Positions 45,810 through 54,313 of a stretch of 64,000 nt of DNA are shown piece by piece; position 1 is the first letter of the stretch, and each line of letters begins with the position of its first letter. Where the stretch lies: the NCBI RefSeq assembly GCF_017916475.1, contig NZ_JAFMTB010000002.1, positions 310,001-374,000 of the forward strand, in the 5' to 3' direction. The stretch comes from Patulibacter sp. SYSU D01012. GTDB lineage: Bacteria > Actinomycetota > Thermoleophilia > Solirubrobacterales > Solirubrobacteraceae. Made by a program: the position numbers and the translations under genes. Below the pieces are notes generated by a model. That model ran no database searches and had not been told where the DNA came from. It worked only from the letters and a program-made list of their open reading frames with translations.

Positions 45810-45820
45810 CGCCCGCCGGC

Positions 45821-46927
45821 TCAGCCGACGGTGATCAGGTCCTTCGACAGCCCCGTCGTGAAGACGTCGGCGCCGTCCTTCGTGACGACCATGAGGTCCT
45901 CGATGCGCACGCCGTGCCGGCCGGGGACGTAGATCCCGGGCTCGACGGTGACGATCTCGCCCTCGCGCAGCGCGCCGGTGCCGCGCGGGCTGAGCGTCGG
46001 CGGCTCGTGGACCTCGAGACCCAGGCCGTGGCCGAGGCCGTGCCCGAAGTGGTCCCCGTGGCCGCCCTCGGCGATGATCCGCCGCGCGATGCCGTCGACG
46101 GCGCGGGCGTCGGCCCCGGCCTTCACGGCGGCGAGCGACTCGAGCTGCGCGCGCAGGACCAGGTCGTAGACCGCGCGGGCCTCGCCGTCGATCTCGCCCG
46201 TCGCGACGGTGCGGGTGCAGTCCGAGCAGTAGCCGTCCAGGACGCAGCCCCAGTCGACGGTCAGCAGCACGCCGGCCGGGATGACGTCGTCGGTCGGGTC
46301 CGCGTGCGGCAGCGCCCCGTGCGGGCCGGCCGCGATGATCGGGTCGAACGAGTTGCCGCTCGCCCCGAGCTCGCGCATGCGGGTCTCCAGGCGCAGCGCG
46401 ACCTCCTTCTCGGTGCGGCCGACGACGCCGCCCTCGAGGATGACCTCGGTGAACGCCTGGCCCGCCAGGTCGGAGGCCGCGCGGATCCGGCGCTGCTCGT
46501 CCGCGTCCTTCACCGCGCGCAGGCCGCCGACGAGGCCGCTCGACGGGACGAGCTCCTGGCCGATCTCGATCGCGTTCTTCAGCCGACGGTGGGCGGCGAA
46601 GCTCATCTGCGCGTCGTCGAAGCCGACGCGCCGGGCGCCGTGCGGCAGGTGCGCGGCCAGGCCGGCGCCGCCGAGGTCGCGGCCGCCGTCGATGCGCTCC
46701 CACGGGTCGGCGACCTGGTCCGCCGCCTGGGTGACGTAGCGGAAGTCGGTGACGAAGCGGCGGACGGGCTCGCCGTCGTGCTCCCGGCCCACCACGACGA
46801 CGGCGTTCGAGCCGGTGAAGCCGGTCAGCCAGCGGATGTCGTGCAGCGACGTGACGACGAGGGCGTCGAGCTCCTTCTCGGCGAGCAGGGCGAGGACGCG
46901 GTCGGCGCGCTCGATCGGGACGCTCAT
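45821..46927 (-). CDS. pepQ: Xaa-Pro aminopeptidase/dipeptidase (M24)
   Basis: Dimetal peptidase cleaving X-Pro bonds. 368 residues: N-terminal creatinase-like domain (DIRWLTGFTGSNAVVVV), metal ligands in TVDWGCVLDGYCSDCTRT near 228 (two Asp), HGLGHGLGLEVHEPP near 300 (His), TVEPGIYVPG (Glu) and IEDLMVV (Glu). ATG at 46927 overlaps the aroQ stop (ATGA). The aroQ-pepQ-efp order is conserved in actinobacteria; here the ArsR-MFS-esterase cassette separates pepQ from efp. Confidence 0.94.
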   Translation of the reverse strand: MSVPIERADRVLALLAEKELDALVVTSLHDIRWLTGFTGSNAVVVVGREHDGEPVRRFVTDFRYVTQAADQVADPWERIDGGRDLGGAGLAAHLPHGARRVGFDDAQMSFAAHRRLKNAIEIGQELVPSSGLVGGLRAVKDADEQRRIRAASDLAGQAFTEVILEGGVVGRTEKEVALRLETRMRELGASGNSFDPIIAAGPHGALPHADPTDDVIPAGVLLTVDWGCVLDGYCSDCTRTVATGEIDGEARAVYDLVLRAQLESLAAVKAGADARAVDGIARRIIAEGGHGDHFGHGLGHGLGLEVHEPPTLSPRGTGALREGEIVTVEPGIYVPGRHGVRIEDLMVVTKDGADVFTTGLSKDLITVG

Positions 46928-47568
46928 GCGCCCGCTCCCTCGGTCGACGTCGTGCTGGGCGGCGTCGGGTCCTGCGCGGGCATGGGCGGCGCGGCGGCGG
47001 GGTCGGCGGCGTTCTCGTCGTGCAAGGGATGCTCCGTGCTGTCGGGGTCGGTGATCTGCGGCGTCTCCGGGGTCGCCAGGTGCTCCTCGGTCGGCGTGCC
47101 CGTCGCCGGCGTGCGCGGCGGCGTGACCTCGAGCAGGTGCGCGTGGAGCGTGGCCAGGGCCTCGCGGTAGCCCTCCGGGCCCTTCCCCTGCACCGTGGCG
47201 AGCGTCAGGCCCGCGAAGACGGACTGGCGGCGGAACTCCTCGCGCTGGGCCACGTCGGAGAGGTGCACCTCGATCGCCGGAACGTTCGCGAGATCGAGCG
47301 CGTCGCGCAGCGCCCAGGAGTAGTGCGTCCACGCCCCCGCGTTGAGGAGCAGGCCGTCGACGAGGCCCTCCAGGCGGTGCAGGTGCTCGACGAGCGACCC
47401 CTCGTGGTTCGTCTGGAAGAACCGCGGCGTCATGTCGAGCTCGGCCGACCAGACCTCGATCTGCCGCTCGAGCTCGCGGAACGTCAGCGTGCCGTAGTGG
47501 TGCGGATCCCGGCGGCCCAGCTGGTCGAGATTGACGCCGTGCACGACGGCGACACGGAAGCGACGCAT
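46924..47568 (-). CDS. aroQ: Type II 3-dehydroquinate dehydratase with disordered C-terminal tail
   Basis: Third step of the shikimate pathway. Residues 1-148 are a normal AroQ: VVHGVNLDQLGRRDPHHYG, FFQTNHEGSLVEHLH, LNAGAWTHYSWALRDAL, IEVHLSDVAQREEFR. Residues 150-214 are an extra Pro/Thr/Glu-rich tail ending TSTEGAGA, not found in standard 145-residue enzymes. ATG at 47568 matches the family start. Divergent from the HtaA genes, overlapping with pepQ. Confidence 0.94.
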   Translation of the reverse strand: MRRFRVAVVHGVNLDQLGRRDPHHYGTLTFRELERQIEVWSAELDMTPRFFQTNHEGSLVEHLHRLEGLVDGLLLNAGAWTHYSWALRDALDLANVPAIEVHLSDVAQREEFRRQSVFAGLTLATVQGKGPEGYREALATLHAHLLEVTPPRTPATGTPTEEHLATPETPQITDPDSTEHPLHDENAADPAAAPPMPAQDPTPPSTTSTEGAGA

Positions 47569-47621
47569 GGGGCTGATCCTCGCACGCCGCCCGACGCGCC
47601 CGCGCGCCGCCGGGGACGACG

Positions 47622-47650
47622 TTGCGTTAGGGCGCCCGAACGTATACCGT
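47622..47650 (+). promoter_or_regulatory. Promoter of the HtaA operon
   Basis: TTGCGT (47622-47627), 17 bases, then TACCGT (47645-47650). This is the best-spaced -35/-10 pair before the HtaA gene, and it overlaps the first operator repeat. Confidence 0.5.
47626..47641. promoter_or_regulatory. Operator-like inverted repeat 1 upstream of HtaA gene
   Basis: GTTAGG-GCGC-CCGAAC, one mismatch from a perfect palindrome, within the promoter spacer. Confidence 0.55.
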
Positions 47651-47662
47651 GCGCCGCGCCGA

Positions 47663-47678
47663 GTTAGGACCACCTAAC
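47663..47678. promoter_or_regulatory. Operator-like inverted repeat 2 upstream of HtaA gene
   Basis: GTTAGG-ACCA-CCTAAC, perfect 6-bp arms, just downstream of the expected transcription start and 37 bases from repeat 1. Its TTAGG/CCTAA arms recall iron-regulator (DtxR/IdeR) sites, but the spacing differs. Confidence 0.6.
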
Positions 47679-47718
47679 CGGAACGTCCCCGTACCCCCGA
47701 GAACGAGAACCGCACGAC

Positions 47719-48327
47719 ATGCGCACCCCCCGTCTCCGCGTCCCCGCCGTCCTGGGCGGCGCCGCCCTGGCCGCCGTCCTCGCCGTCCCCGCGACGTCGC
47801 AGGCCACCGTCCCCACCGGCGTGAGCACCGCGAGCTGGAACCTCCGCCACTCCTGGGTCGACTACCTCGTCAACCCGTTCCTGAGCCTCGGCCAGGGCCG
47901 CGTCACCCCGACGGGCGCGACCGCCGCCGACAAGCCGGTCGCCGACCCGGCGGGCGGCGCGGCCGCCGGCCCGCCGTCGACGCCCTACGGCTACGTGTGG
48001 AAGGTCGGCGGCGACGTCACGACCGGCGGCACGCGCACCGTGACGCTGCGCGGCGGCCTGGACTTCGACCAGCCGCTGCACGGCATCGACATCTCGCTGC
48101 GCAACCTGCGCGTCGTGCCGTCGGGCAGCACCGAGACGCTCGTCGTCGACGGCTCGTACAAGACCACCGCCGGCAACACGGTGACGCTGACCGGCACGAC
48201 GTTCGGCACGGTCTCCGCGACGGGCGGGGTCACGCTCAGCGCCGCCGGCGCGGCGATCTTCAACGGCGGGTCCAACGGCTCCTACGCCGCCGGCGACGCG
48301 TTCGGCACCGTCGCGTACGGCAGCTGA
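47719..48327 (+). CDS. Secreted HtaA-type (heme-binding) protein
   Basis: 202 residues: signal peptide 1-30 (ending SQATVP), then one HtaA-like domain: STASWNLRHSWVDYLV near 36, a beta-rich body YGYVWKVGGDVTTGGTRTVTLRG, and FDQPLHGIDISLRNLRVV near 116. HtaA domains in Corynebacterium bind heme at the cell surface for iron uptake. No membrane anchor or LPXTG is seen. Followed 89 bases later by a second HtaA-type gene; both stand on the plus strand inside the aro cluster, behind two inverted repeats. Confidence 0.78.
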   Translation: MRTPRLRVPAVLGGAALAAVLAVPATSQATVPTGVSTASWNLRHSWVDYLVNPFLSLGQGRVTPTGATAADKPVADPAGGAAAGPPSTPYGYVWKVGGDVTTGGTRTVTLRGGLDFDQPLHGIDISLRNLRVVPSGSTETLVVDGSYKTTAGNTVTLTGTTFGTVSATGGVTLSAAGAAIFNGGSNGSYAAGDAFGTVAYGS

Positions 48328-48416
48328 CCCACCGCGCTCCCTCCCCGGCGGCCGCGGTGCGGCCGCCGGGCTCCGCGGCCCCGCCGCGCTCCCGACCGTC
48401 CCGACCGGAGGCTCCC

Positions 48417-50834
48417 GTGCCCGCCCGATCACCCCGCCGCCGCGCCCTGCGGCGCACCGCCGTCCTCGTCCCCGTCGCCACCCTCGCGCTCGCCGCCCCG
48501 GCGGGCGCGTCGTCGTGGTCCTCCCCCGTCCCCGTGCCCGACGGCGCCGTCGGCGCCCCGGCCACGTCCGCGCTGCGGGCGGGCGCCACCGCCGTCCAGG
48601 CCGCCGACGGCACCACCTGGGTCGCCTGGACCCAGAGCGTCGGCGCGAGCGCCGACACGGTGCGCGTCGCCCGCCGCACCCCCGACGGCGCGTGGAGCGC
48701 CGCCGAGACCGTCGCCACCCGACCACGCGCCGACGGCGAGACGGGCACGCGGCTGCGCGGCCCCGCGATCGACCTGACCCCCGGCGGCGCGCCCGTGGTC
48801 CTGTGGTCCCAGGCCACGGACACCGGCGACGAGTTCGGGGTGCGCGCCGCCCGCCGGGGCGGCGACGGCGCGTGGAGCACCCCGGCCGAGCTGGGCCCCG
48901 AGAGCTTCGGCTCGGGCGCCTTCGACAGCTCGCTCGCCGTCCACCACGTCGCCGACGGCCGCACCGTCGCGGCCTGGCGCGCCGGGACGACCGTGCGCGC
49001 CGCCGTCCTCGGCCCGGACGGGACGTGGTCGGCGACCGCGACGCTCGGCGACGACCTGCAGGGGACCGAGGTCGACGTCGCCTCGGACGCCGAGGGACGC
49101 ATCACCGTGATCTGGGCCGGCGCGGACGGCGCGGTGGCCCGCACGCGCAGCGAGAGCGGCAGCTGGGGCGCCGCGCAGGCCGTCGGGCCCGACGCCGCGT
49201 CGACGCCGCGCGTCGCCGCCGACGCCCAGGGCGACCTGGTCGCCGTGTGGGCGTCCGCCGACGACGACACCGGCGACGGCGAGGTGCAGGTCGCGCGCCG
49301 CGGCGCGTCGGACGCGGCGTGGACCGTCGAGCCGCTCGCCGCGGCGGGCGCGCCGTCGCGCGTGGCCCCGGACGTCGCCCTCGACCGCCACGGCGACGCC
49401 ACCGTCGTCTGGAGCACGACGGTCGCCGACGGCGAGGGCGCCGAGGCCGGGGCCGTCGTGCGCTCGCGCGTCCGGCGCCCGGACGGGAGCTGGGACGCCC
49501 CGCAGGACGTCTACGCGTCGCCCGCCACGGAGGGCCCGGCGGCGCCGCGGATCGTCAGCGGGCACGCGGGCACCGCGACCGTCGTGTGGACGGACGCGCG
49601 CTTCGGCTCGCCGCGGTTCGCGCGGCTGTCCGCCGCCACGCGCGCCGGCCTGGGCGCCGACTGGTCCGGCGCCACGCCGCTCAGCGACGCCGCGAACGGC
49701 TTCACGAGCGTGCCCGACAACGTGACGGCGGACGCCCTGGGCAACGTGGCGCTCGCCCTGACGCCACTGATGAGCGCCGTCGTCGCCAACGCGACGCCCC
49801 CCGTCCTGCGCGAGCTCGACGCCGCCCCGACCGTCGGCACGGACTGGAGCGCCCGCTGGCTGCCGGGGTCGATGAACCTGCGGACGTTCGTGAACTACCT
49901 GTACGGGTTCGACGGCGGCGTCGCGACGAGCGACGGGGCCACGCGGCCCGAGCCGCTCGACCGCTTCGGATACCGCCTGACCGTCGCGGACGCCTGGCGC
50001 GACGTCGACACCGGCGAGACCGTCGTGGAGCACCGCGGCACGGTGCGGATGACGAGCCCGCCGCACTTCATCGACATCCGCATCCTCGACCCCACGGTGC
50101 GGATCGCCGCCGACGGGCGCTCCGGCCGGATCGTCGCGTCCGGGCAGGGCAGCGGCCCGATGAACCCGGGCGCGACCGAGCCGTCGCTCGAGCCCTTCAC
50201 CGACGCGACGCTCGTCGACCTGGACCTGACGGCCGGCGCGGTGCGGACCGGCGACGGCGGGCGCGTGCGGACGTACGTCGGCGTGCCGGGCAGGATCGCG
50301 GGCGGGGACGCCGAGCGCTACCTGGCGTACCCGTCCGGGACCGCGTACGGGACCTTCACCGTCACGATCCCGGCAGCCGTGCCGGACCGCGACCCGACGC
50401 CGGACGGCGGCGGAGCAGGCGGCGGCGCGGGCGGCGGGACCGGCGGCGGGACGCCCGTCGCGCCCGGCCCCGGCACCCCGCCCGGGCCCCCGATCACGGC
50501 CGCCCCGCCGAAGACTCCGGGCGGCGCCGCGGCGAAGCGGGTGACGGCGAGGGTCGTCGGACCCCGCGGCGCGCGCCGGACCGTGACGCTGACGACCGCC
50601 ACGCGGATCGGGGCGAGCGGCTCGCGGAGCTACCGCGTGCGGCTGGTCCGCCGCGGGCGGACCGTCGCGACCGGCACGCTGAAGGGCCGTCGGCTGCGCG
50701 TCGTCGTGCGGTCGACGGGGCGCACGAAGGGCGGCAGGGCCCGCTACCCGCGGCTGACCGGCGCGTACGTGCTGCGGGCGCAGGGCGGCGCCGCGAAGCA
50801 CCGCATCCCCGCCACGACGTTGCGCGTGCGGTAG
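48417..50834 (+). CDS. Secreted multidomain protein: propeller-like repeats, HtaA domain, C-terminal module
   Basis: 805 residues. Signal peptide 1-30. Residues 31-460 contain about six repeats of the pattern W-S-x-hydrophobic...VVWxxA with D-x-x-G-D/N between them, resembling BNR/WD-like propeller blades (ADGTTWVAWTQS, GAPVVLWSQA, GRITVIWAGA, GDLVAVWASA, GDATVVWSTT). Residues 475-650 are an HtaA-like domain (PGSMNLRTFVNYL; EHRGTVRMTSPPHFIDIRILDP). Residues 652-706 are a Gly/Pro-rich linker. Residues 707-805 are a basic module similar to the C-terminus of the GDPD protein. GTG start with GGAGG upstream. Probably a heme or surface-binding partner of the smaller HtaA protein. Confidence 0.8.
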   Translation: MPARSPRRRALRRTAVLVPVATLALAAPAGASSWSSPVPVPDGAVGAPATSALRAGATAVQAADGTTWVAWTQSVGASADTVRVARRTPDGAWSAAETVATRPRADGETGTRLRGPAIDLTPGGAPVVLWSQATDTGDEFGVRAARRGGDGAWSTPAELGPESFGSGAFDSSLAVHHVADGRTVAAWRAGTTVRAAVLGPDGTWSATATLGDDLQGTEVDVASDAEGRITVIWAGADGAVARTRSESGSWGAAQAVGPDAASTPRVAADAQGDLVAVWASADDDTGDGEVQVARRGASDAAWTVEPLAAAGAPSRVAPDVALDRHGDATVVWSTTVADGEGAEAGAVVRSRVRRPDGSWDAPQDVYASPATEGPAAPRIVSGHAGTATVVWTDARFGSPRFARLSAATRAGLGADWSGATPLSDAANGFTSVPDNVTADALGNVALALTPLMSAVVANATPPVLRELDAAPTVGTDWSARWLPGSMNLRTFVNYLYGFDGGVATSDGATRPEPLDRFGYRLTVADAWRDVDTGETVVEHRGTVRMTSPPHFIDIRILDPTVRIAADGRSGRIVASGQGSGPMNPGATEPSLEPFTDATLVDLDLTAGAVRTGDGGRVRTYVGVPGRIAGGDAERYLAYPSGTAYGTFTVTIPAAVPDRDPTPDGGGAGGGAGGGTGGGTPVAPGPGTPPGPPITAAPPKTPGGAAAKRVTARVVGPRGARRTVTLTTATRIGASGSRSYRVRLVRRGRTVATGTLKGRRLRVVVRSTGRTKGGRARYPRLTGAYVLRAQGGAAKHRIPATTLRVR

Positions 50835-50846
50835 GCGCCCCGCGCG

Positions 50847-50874
50847 GGCCGGCCCCTCGCCGGGGGCCGGCCCG
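50847..50874. terminator. Strong hairpin between HtaA gene and aroKB
   Basis: GGGCCGGCCCC-TCGCCG-GGGGCCGGCCC, perfect 11-bp stem between convergent stop codons. Confidence 0.75.
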
Positions 50875-50878
50875 GCGC

Positions 50879-52423
50879 TCAGCCCGCCAGCTCGGCGATC
50901 GCCGACCGCACGTCGCGGTCGGCCATCTGCTGGCCGTAGCGCACGTCGCCCGGCTCGCGGACGACGACGAACGGCACGGGCTCGGAGCCCAGGCGCTTCT
51001 TGTCCTTCGCCGTCGCCGCGTGCACCGCGCCCACGTCGATCGCCGGGTCCATCGTCGTCGGCAGGCCTGCCCGCGCCAGCAGCTCGGCGACCTGGCCGCG
51101 CAGCGCCTCCTGGCCGGACAGGCGAAGCGCGGCGAGCAGTCCCAGGCCGACGGCCTCGCCGTGCCGGTAGCGGCGGTAGTCCGTGACGGTCTCGATCGCG
51201 TGGCCCACGGTGTGGCCCAGGTTGAGGACCTGACGGCGCCCGCCGTCGCGCTCGTCGTCCGCGACGACCTGCAGCTTCGTCCGCGCGCACCGCAGCACCG
51301 TGAGCGGGTCGACCGGCGCGCCGGACGACACCTGCTCCCAGAGCGCGCCGCCGGCGATGAGCGCCGTCTTGACGACCTCGGCGTAGCCCGCGGCCAGCTC
51401 CTCGGGCGGGAGCGTCTCGAGCGTGTCGGGGTCGACGAGGACGGCGGCGGGCTGGTGGTACGCGCCGACGTAGTTCTTCGCCGCCGGCAGGTCGACGCCG
51501 GTCTTGCCGCCGTACGCCGAGTCGACCTGCGCGACGAGGGTCGTCGGCACCTGCACGACGGGGATGCCGCGCTGGTACGTCGAGGCGACGAACCCGGCCA
51601 GGTCCCCGACGACGCCGCCGCCGATCGCCACGACGTGGTCGGCGCGCGTGACGCCCTGCTCGACGAACGCACTCCAGACGCGCTCGCAGGTGGCGAGCGT
51701 CTTGTGCGCCTCGCCGGCGGGGAACTCGACGACGCCCGCCAGCCCGGGCACGCGGCCGGCGTGATGCTCGGCGACGTGCTCGTCGGTCACCGCGATGCGG
51801 CGCGAGCCGTCGGGCAGCGGCCACGGCGGCAGGTCGCGCAGCAGGCCCGGGCGCAGCCACACGGGGTAGCCGCCGGAGTCGGTGTGCGCCCACAGCAGCC
51901 GGGCGCCCTTGGCGTCCCGCACCTGCCGGATCGCGGGGATCGCGGTGCGCAGCAGCTGCCGGTCGACCTCGGGCAGGACGACGTCCGCCACCTGCTCGTA
52001 GACCTCCTGGCGCTCGTGGTACCGCGCGACGAACGCGTCGCGGTCCTTCGCGAGCGGCCGGCTGGAGCGCTTCGCGCGCCGCCACGCCGTCGGCAGGGAC
52101 ACGTGCAGCAGCACGACGGTGTGGCGCGCGAGCGCCTCGCGCACCCGGGCGGAGCCGAGCGTGCCGCCGCCGAGCGAGATCACGTCCCCGTCGGCCTTGT
52201 CGAGGATCTCGAGCGTCACCCGCTCCTCGACCTCGCGGAACGCCGCCTCGCCGTGGCGGCCGAAGTACTGCGGGATCGTCATCCCGACGTCCTGCTCGAC
52301 CCGCTTGTCGGTGTCGATCGTCCGCGCGCGCAGGGCGCTGGCGAACATCCGGGCGCCGGTGGTCTTGCCGGCCCCCATGAAGCCGACGAGGACGACCGCC
52401 GGCGCGGGGCGCTTCCTGCTCAT
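50879..52423 (-). CDS. aroKB: Fused shikimate kinase / 3-dehydroquinate synthase
   Basis: One 514-residue protein carries two shikimate-pathway enzymes. Residues 1-165 are shikimate kinase: Walker A GFMGAGKT near 15, IDTDKRVEQDVG, SLGGGTLG near 85, SSRPLAKDRDAF lid. Residues 170-514 are dehydroquinate synthase: GGGVVGDLAGFVASTYQRG near 285 (NAD), QVDSAYGGKTGVDLPAAKN near 320, LNLGHTVGHAIE and RHGEAVGLG metal His near 415. In most actinobacteria aroK and aroB are adjacent separate genes. It lies 19 bases after aroC, in one transcript. Confidence 0.96.
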   Translation of the reverse strand: MSRKRPAPAVVLVGFMGAGKTTGARMFASALRARTIDTDKRVEQDVGMTIPQYFGRHGEAAFREVEERVTLEILDKADGDVISLGGGTLGSARVREALARHTVVLLHVSLPTAWRRAKRSSRPLAKDRDAFVARYHERQEVYEQVADVVLPEVDRQLLRTAIPAIRQVRDAKGARLLWAHTDSGGYPVWLRPGLLRDLPPWPLPDGSRRIAVTDEHVAEHHAGRVPGLAGVVEFPAGEAHKTLATCERVWSAFVEQGVTRADHVVAIGGGVVGDLAGFVASTYQRGIPVVQVPTTLVAQVDSAYGGKTGVDLPAAKNYVGAYHQPAAVLVDPDTLETLPPEELAAGYAEVVKTALIAGGALWEQVSSGAPVDPLTVLRCARTKLQVVADDERDGGRRQVLNLGHTVGHAIETVTDYRRYRHGEAVGLGLLAALRLSGQEALRGQVAELLARAGLPTTMDPAIDVGAVHAATAKDKKRLGSEPVPFVVVREPGDVRYGQQMADRDVRSAIAELAG

Positions 52424-52442
52424 GCCGTGCGCCTCCGCCCGC

Positions 52443-53633
52443 TCAGCGGGTCCAGCCGATGCGCTGCTCGTACGCGGCGACGGCGGCCTTCACGTCGTCG
52501 ATGTGGTCGCCGCCGAACTTCTCGCGGTACGCCGCGGCGAGCACCAGCGCGATCATCGCCTCGCCCACGACGCCCGCCGCCGGCACGACGCAGTTGTCCG
52601 TCCGCTCGCGCAGCGCCTTCGCGGGCTCGCCCGTCGTCAGGTCGACCGAGCGCAGCGGCTTCGTGATCGTCGGGATCGGCTTGACCACGGCGCGGACCGT
52701 GAGCGTCTGGCCGGTCGTCATGCCGCCCTCGAGACCGCCGGCGTGCTCGGTGCGCCGACGCACGGCGCCCGTCACCTCGTCGCCGTCGGCCGCGTCGCCC
52801 AGGCCGAAGATCTCGTCCTGCGCCTGCGAGCCCGGCGTCTCCGCCAGGCGGAAGCCGTCGCCGAACTCGACGCCCTTGTGCGCCTGGATCGAGCAGATCG
52901 CCTGCGCCAGGCGGCCGTCCAGGCGCTCCTGCCAGGAGACGTGCGACCCGAGGCCCGGGTGCAGGCCGAAGGTCAGCACCTCGTAGCAGCCGCCGATCGA
53001 CTCGTTCGCCTTCCGCTCGGCGGTGATGTGCGCCACCATCGCCTTCGACGCGTCGGCGTCGAGCGTGCGGACGGGGTCGTCGTCGATCCCCTCGAAGTCG
53101 GAGAGCGTCAGCGGCGCGGCCGGCGTCGGCGCGTGGACCGGGCCGATCTGGGTGACGTGCGAGCGGATCTCGACGCCGAGGGCGCGCAGGAACGCCTTCG
53201 CGAGCGTGCCACCGGCGACGCGCGCGGCGGTCTCGCGGGCGGACGCGCGCTCGAGGACGTTGCGGACGTCGTCGTGGCCGTACTTCCACACGCCGACCAT
53301 GTCGGCGTGCCCCGGGCGCGGCATGTGGACGGGCGCGACCTCGGCCTCGACGGGCCAGGGGTTCATGCGCTCCTCCCAGTTCGCGTAGTCGCGGTTCTGG
53401 ACCCACAGCGAGACGGGCCCGCCGAGCGTGCGGCCGTGGCGGACGCCGGCGCGCACCTCGGCCGTGTCCGTCTCGATCTTCATCCGCCCGCCGCGACCGA
53501 AGCCGAGCTGCCGCCGCGCCATGTCGCGGTTCATGGCGTCGCGGTCGAGCTCGAGGCCGGCCGGCAACCCCTCTACGAGCGCGGTGAGCCCCGGACCGTG
53601 TGATTCGCCGGCGGTGGAGAGCGTCAGGGTCAT
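52443..53633 (-). CDS. aroC: Chorismate synthase
   Basis: Last step of the shikimate pathway, FMN-dependent, 396 residues. Motifs: TLTLSTAGESHGPGLTALVEGLPAG at the N-terminus (cited by GESHGPG), RRQLGFGRGGRMKIETD near 40, PRPGHADMVGVWKYGHDDVRNVLERASARETAARVAGG near 115-150 (cited by RPGHAD and SARETAARVA), GGMTTGQ near 290. ATG with TAGAAT eight bases upstream and GCGGG only: probable leaderless start. Followed by aroKB. Confidence 0.96.
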   Translation of the reverse strand: MTLTLSTAGESHGPGLTALVEGLPAGLELDRDAMNRDMARRQLGFGRGGRMKIETDTAEVRAGVRHGRTLGGPVSLWVQNRDYANWEERMNPWPVEAEVAPVHMPRPGHADMVGVWKYGHDDVRNVLERASARETAARVAGGTLAKAFLRALGVEIRSHVTQIGPVHAPTPAAPLTLSDFEGIDDDPVRTLDADASKAMVAHITAERKANESIGGCYEVLTFGLHPGLGSHVSWQERLDGRLAQAICSIQAHKGVEFGDGFRLAETPGSQAQDEIFGLGDAADGDEVTGAVRRRTEHAGGLEGGMTTGQTLTVRAVVKPIPTITKPLRSVDLTTGEPAKALRERTDNCVVPAAGVVGEAMIALVLAAAYREKFGGDHIDDVKAAVAAYEQRIGWTR

Positions 53634-53641
53634 CCCGCGCG

Positions 53642-53647
53642 ATTCTA
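53642..53647 (-). promoter_or_regulatory. -10 element of aroC
   Basis: TAGAAT on the minus strand, eight bases before the aroC ATG. Confidence 0.5.
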
Positions 53648-53686
53648 CGGTTCCGGGCCGCCACGACCGGGCTCGCCTCTGCCCGC

Positions 53687-54232
53687 TCACAGCGCGCCCA
53701 CGTACGCGTCGACGAGCGGCCCGCCCGCCGCGAGCGCCACCAGACCCCCGGCGGCCAGGTACGGCCCGAACGGCAGGGTCGTCCGCCGCGCCGCCCCGAC
53801 GCCCCGCCGGAGCGCCAGGCCGGCGCCCCACGCGGTGGCGGCCACGAGGGCCGCGAGCACCGCGACCGCGACGGCCGGACCCAGGCACAGCCCCAGCACG
53901 CCCGCGAGCTTCACGTCGCCGAGACCCATCCCGTCGGGGCGGGCGAGCGCCGGCACGAGCAGGAACCCGGCCGCCGCGGCCGCCCACGCCACGCGCGCCG
54001 GCGTGCCGTCGCCGTCCAGGGCCAGGCCGGCGACGAGCGCCGCCACCGCCGCGGGCAGCGTCACGGCGTTGGGGATCCGGCGCTCCCGCAGGTCGACGAC
54101 CGTCGCGGGGACGACCGCGCCCACGAGGACCGCCCCGAGGGCGAGGGCCGCGGACGGCGCCAGGACGGCCAGGACGGCCCCGGCCGCCAGGCCGACGAGG
54201 AGCGAGCGGAGGACGGGCGGCGGGGACGACAC
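53687..54232 (-). CDS. Prepilin peptidase (A24, CpaA/TadV-like)
   Basis: 181 residues with about six membrane helices. Catalytic aspartates sit in VVDLRERRIPNAVT near 47 and GMGLGDVKLAGVLG near 103, the two-Asp pattern of A24 leader peptidases. PFGPYLAAGG is conserved near the end. It lacks the N-terminal methylase domain, so it is the short TadV/CpaA type. It would process type IV or Tad pilin precursors; no pilin genes are in the window. Upstream of aroC on the same strand. Confidence 0.88.
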   Translation of the reverse strand: MSSPPPVLRSLLVGLAAGAVLAVLAPSAALALGAVLVGAVVPATVVDLRERRIPNAVTLPAAVAALVAGLALDGDGTPARVAWAAAAAGFLLVPALARPDGMGLGDVKLAGVLGLCLGPAVAVAVLAALVAATAWGAGLALRRGVGAARRTTLPFGPYLAAGGLVALAAGGPLVDAYVGAL

Positions 54233-54313
54233 GGGCCGCCCACGCTACGGCCGGCCGTGCGCCGCGTGGGCGGCCGATCGTGCCGGATCCGTGCCGGTCC
54301 TCCCCGCGCGGCG

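Noticed and set aside
47663-47678. A canonical DtxR/IdeR iron box
   Set aside because: TTAGG and CCTAA arms are present but only four bases apart in the GTTAGG form; the 19-base IdeR consensus does not fit. Kept as a different inverted repeat.
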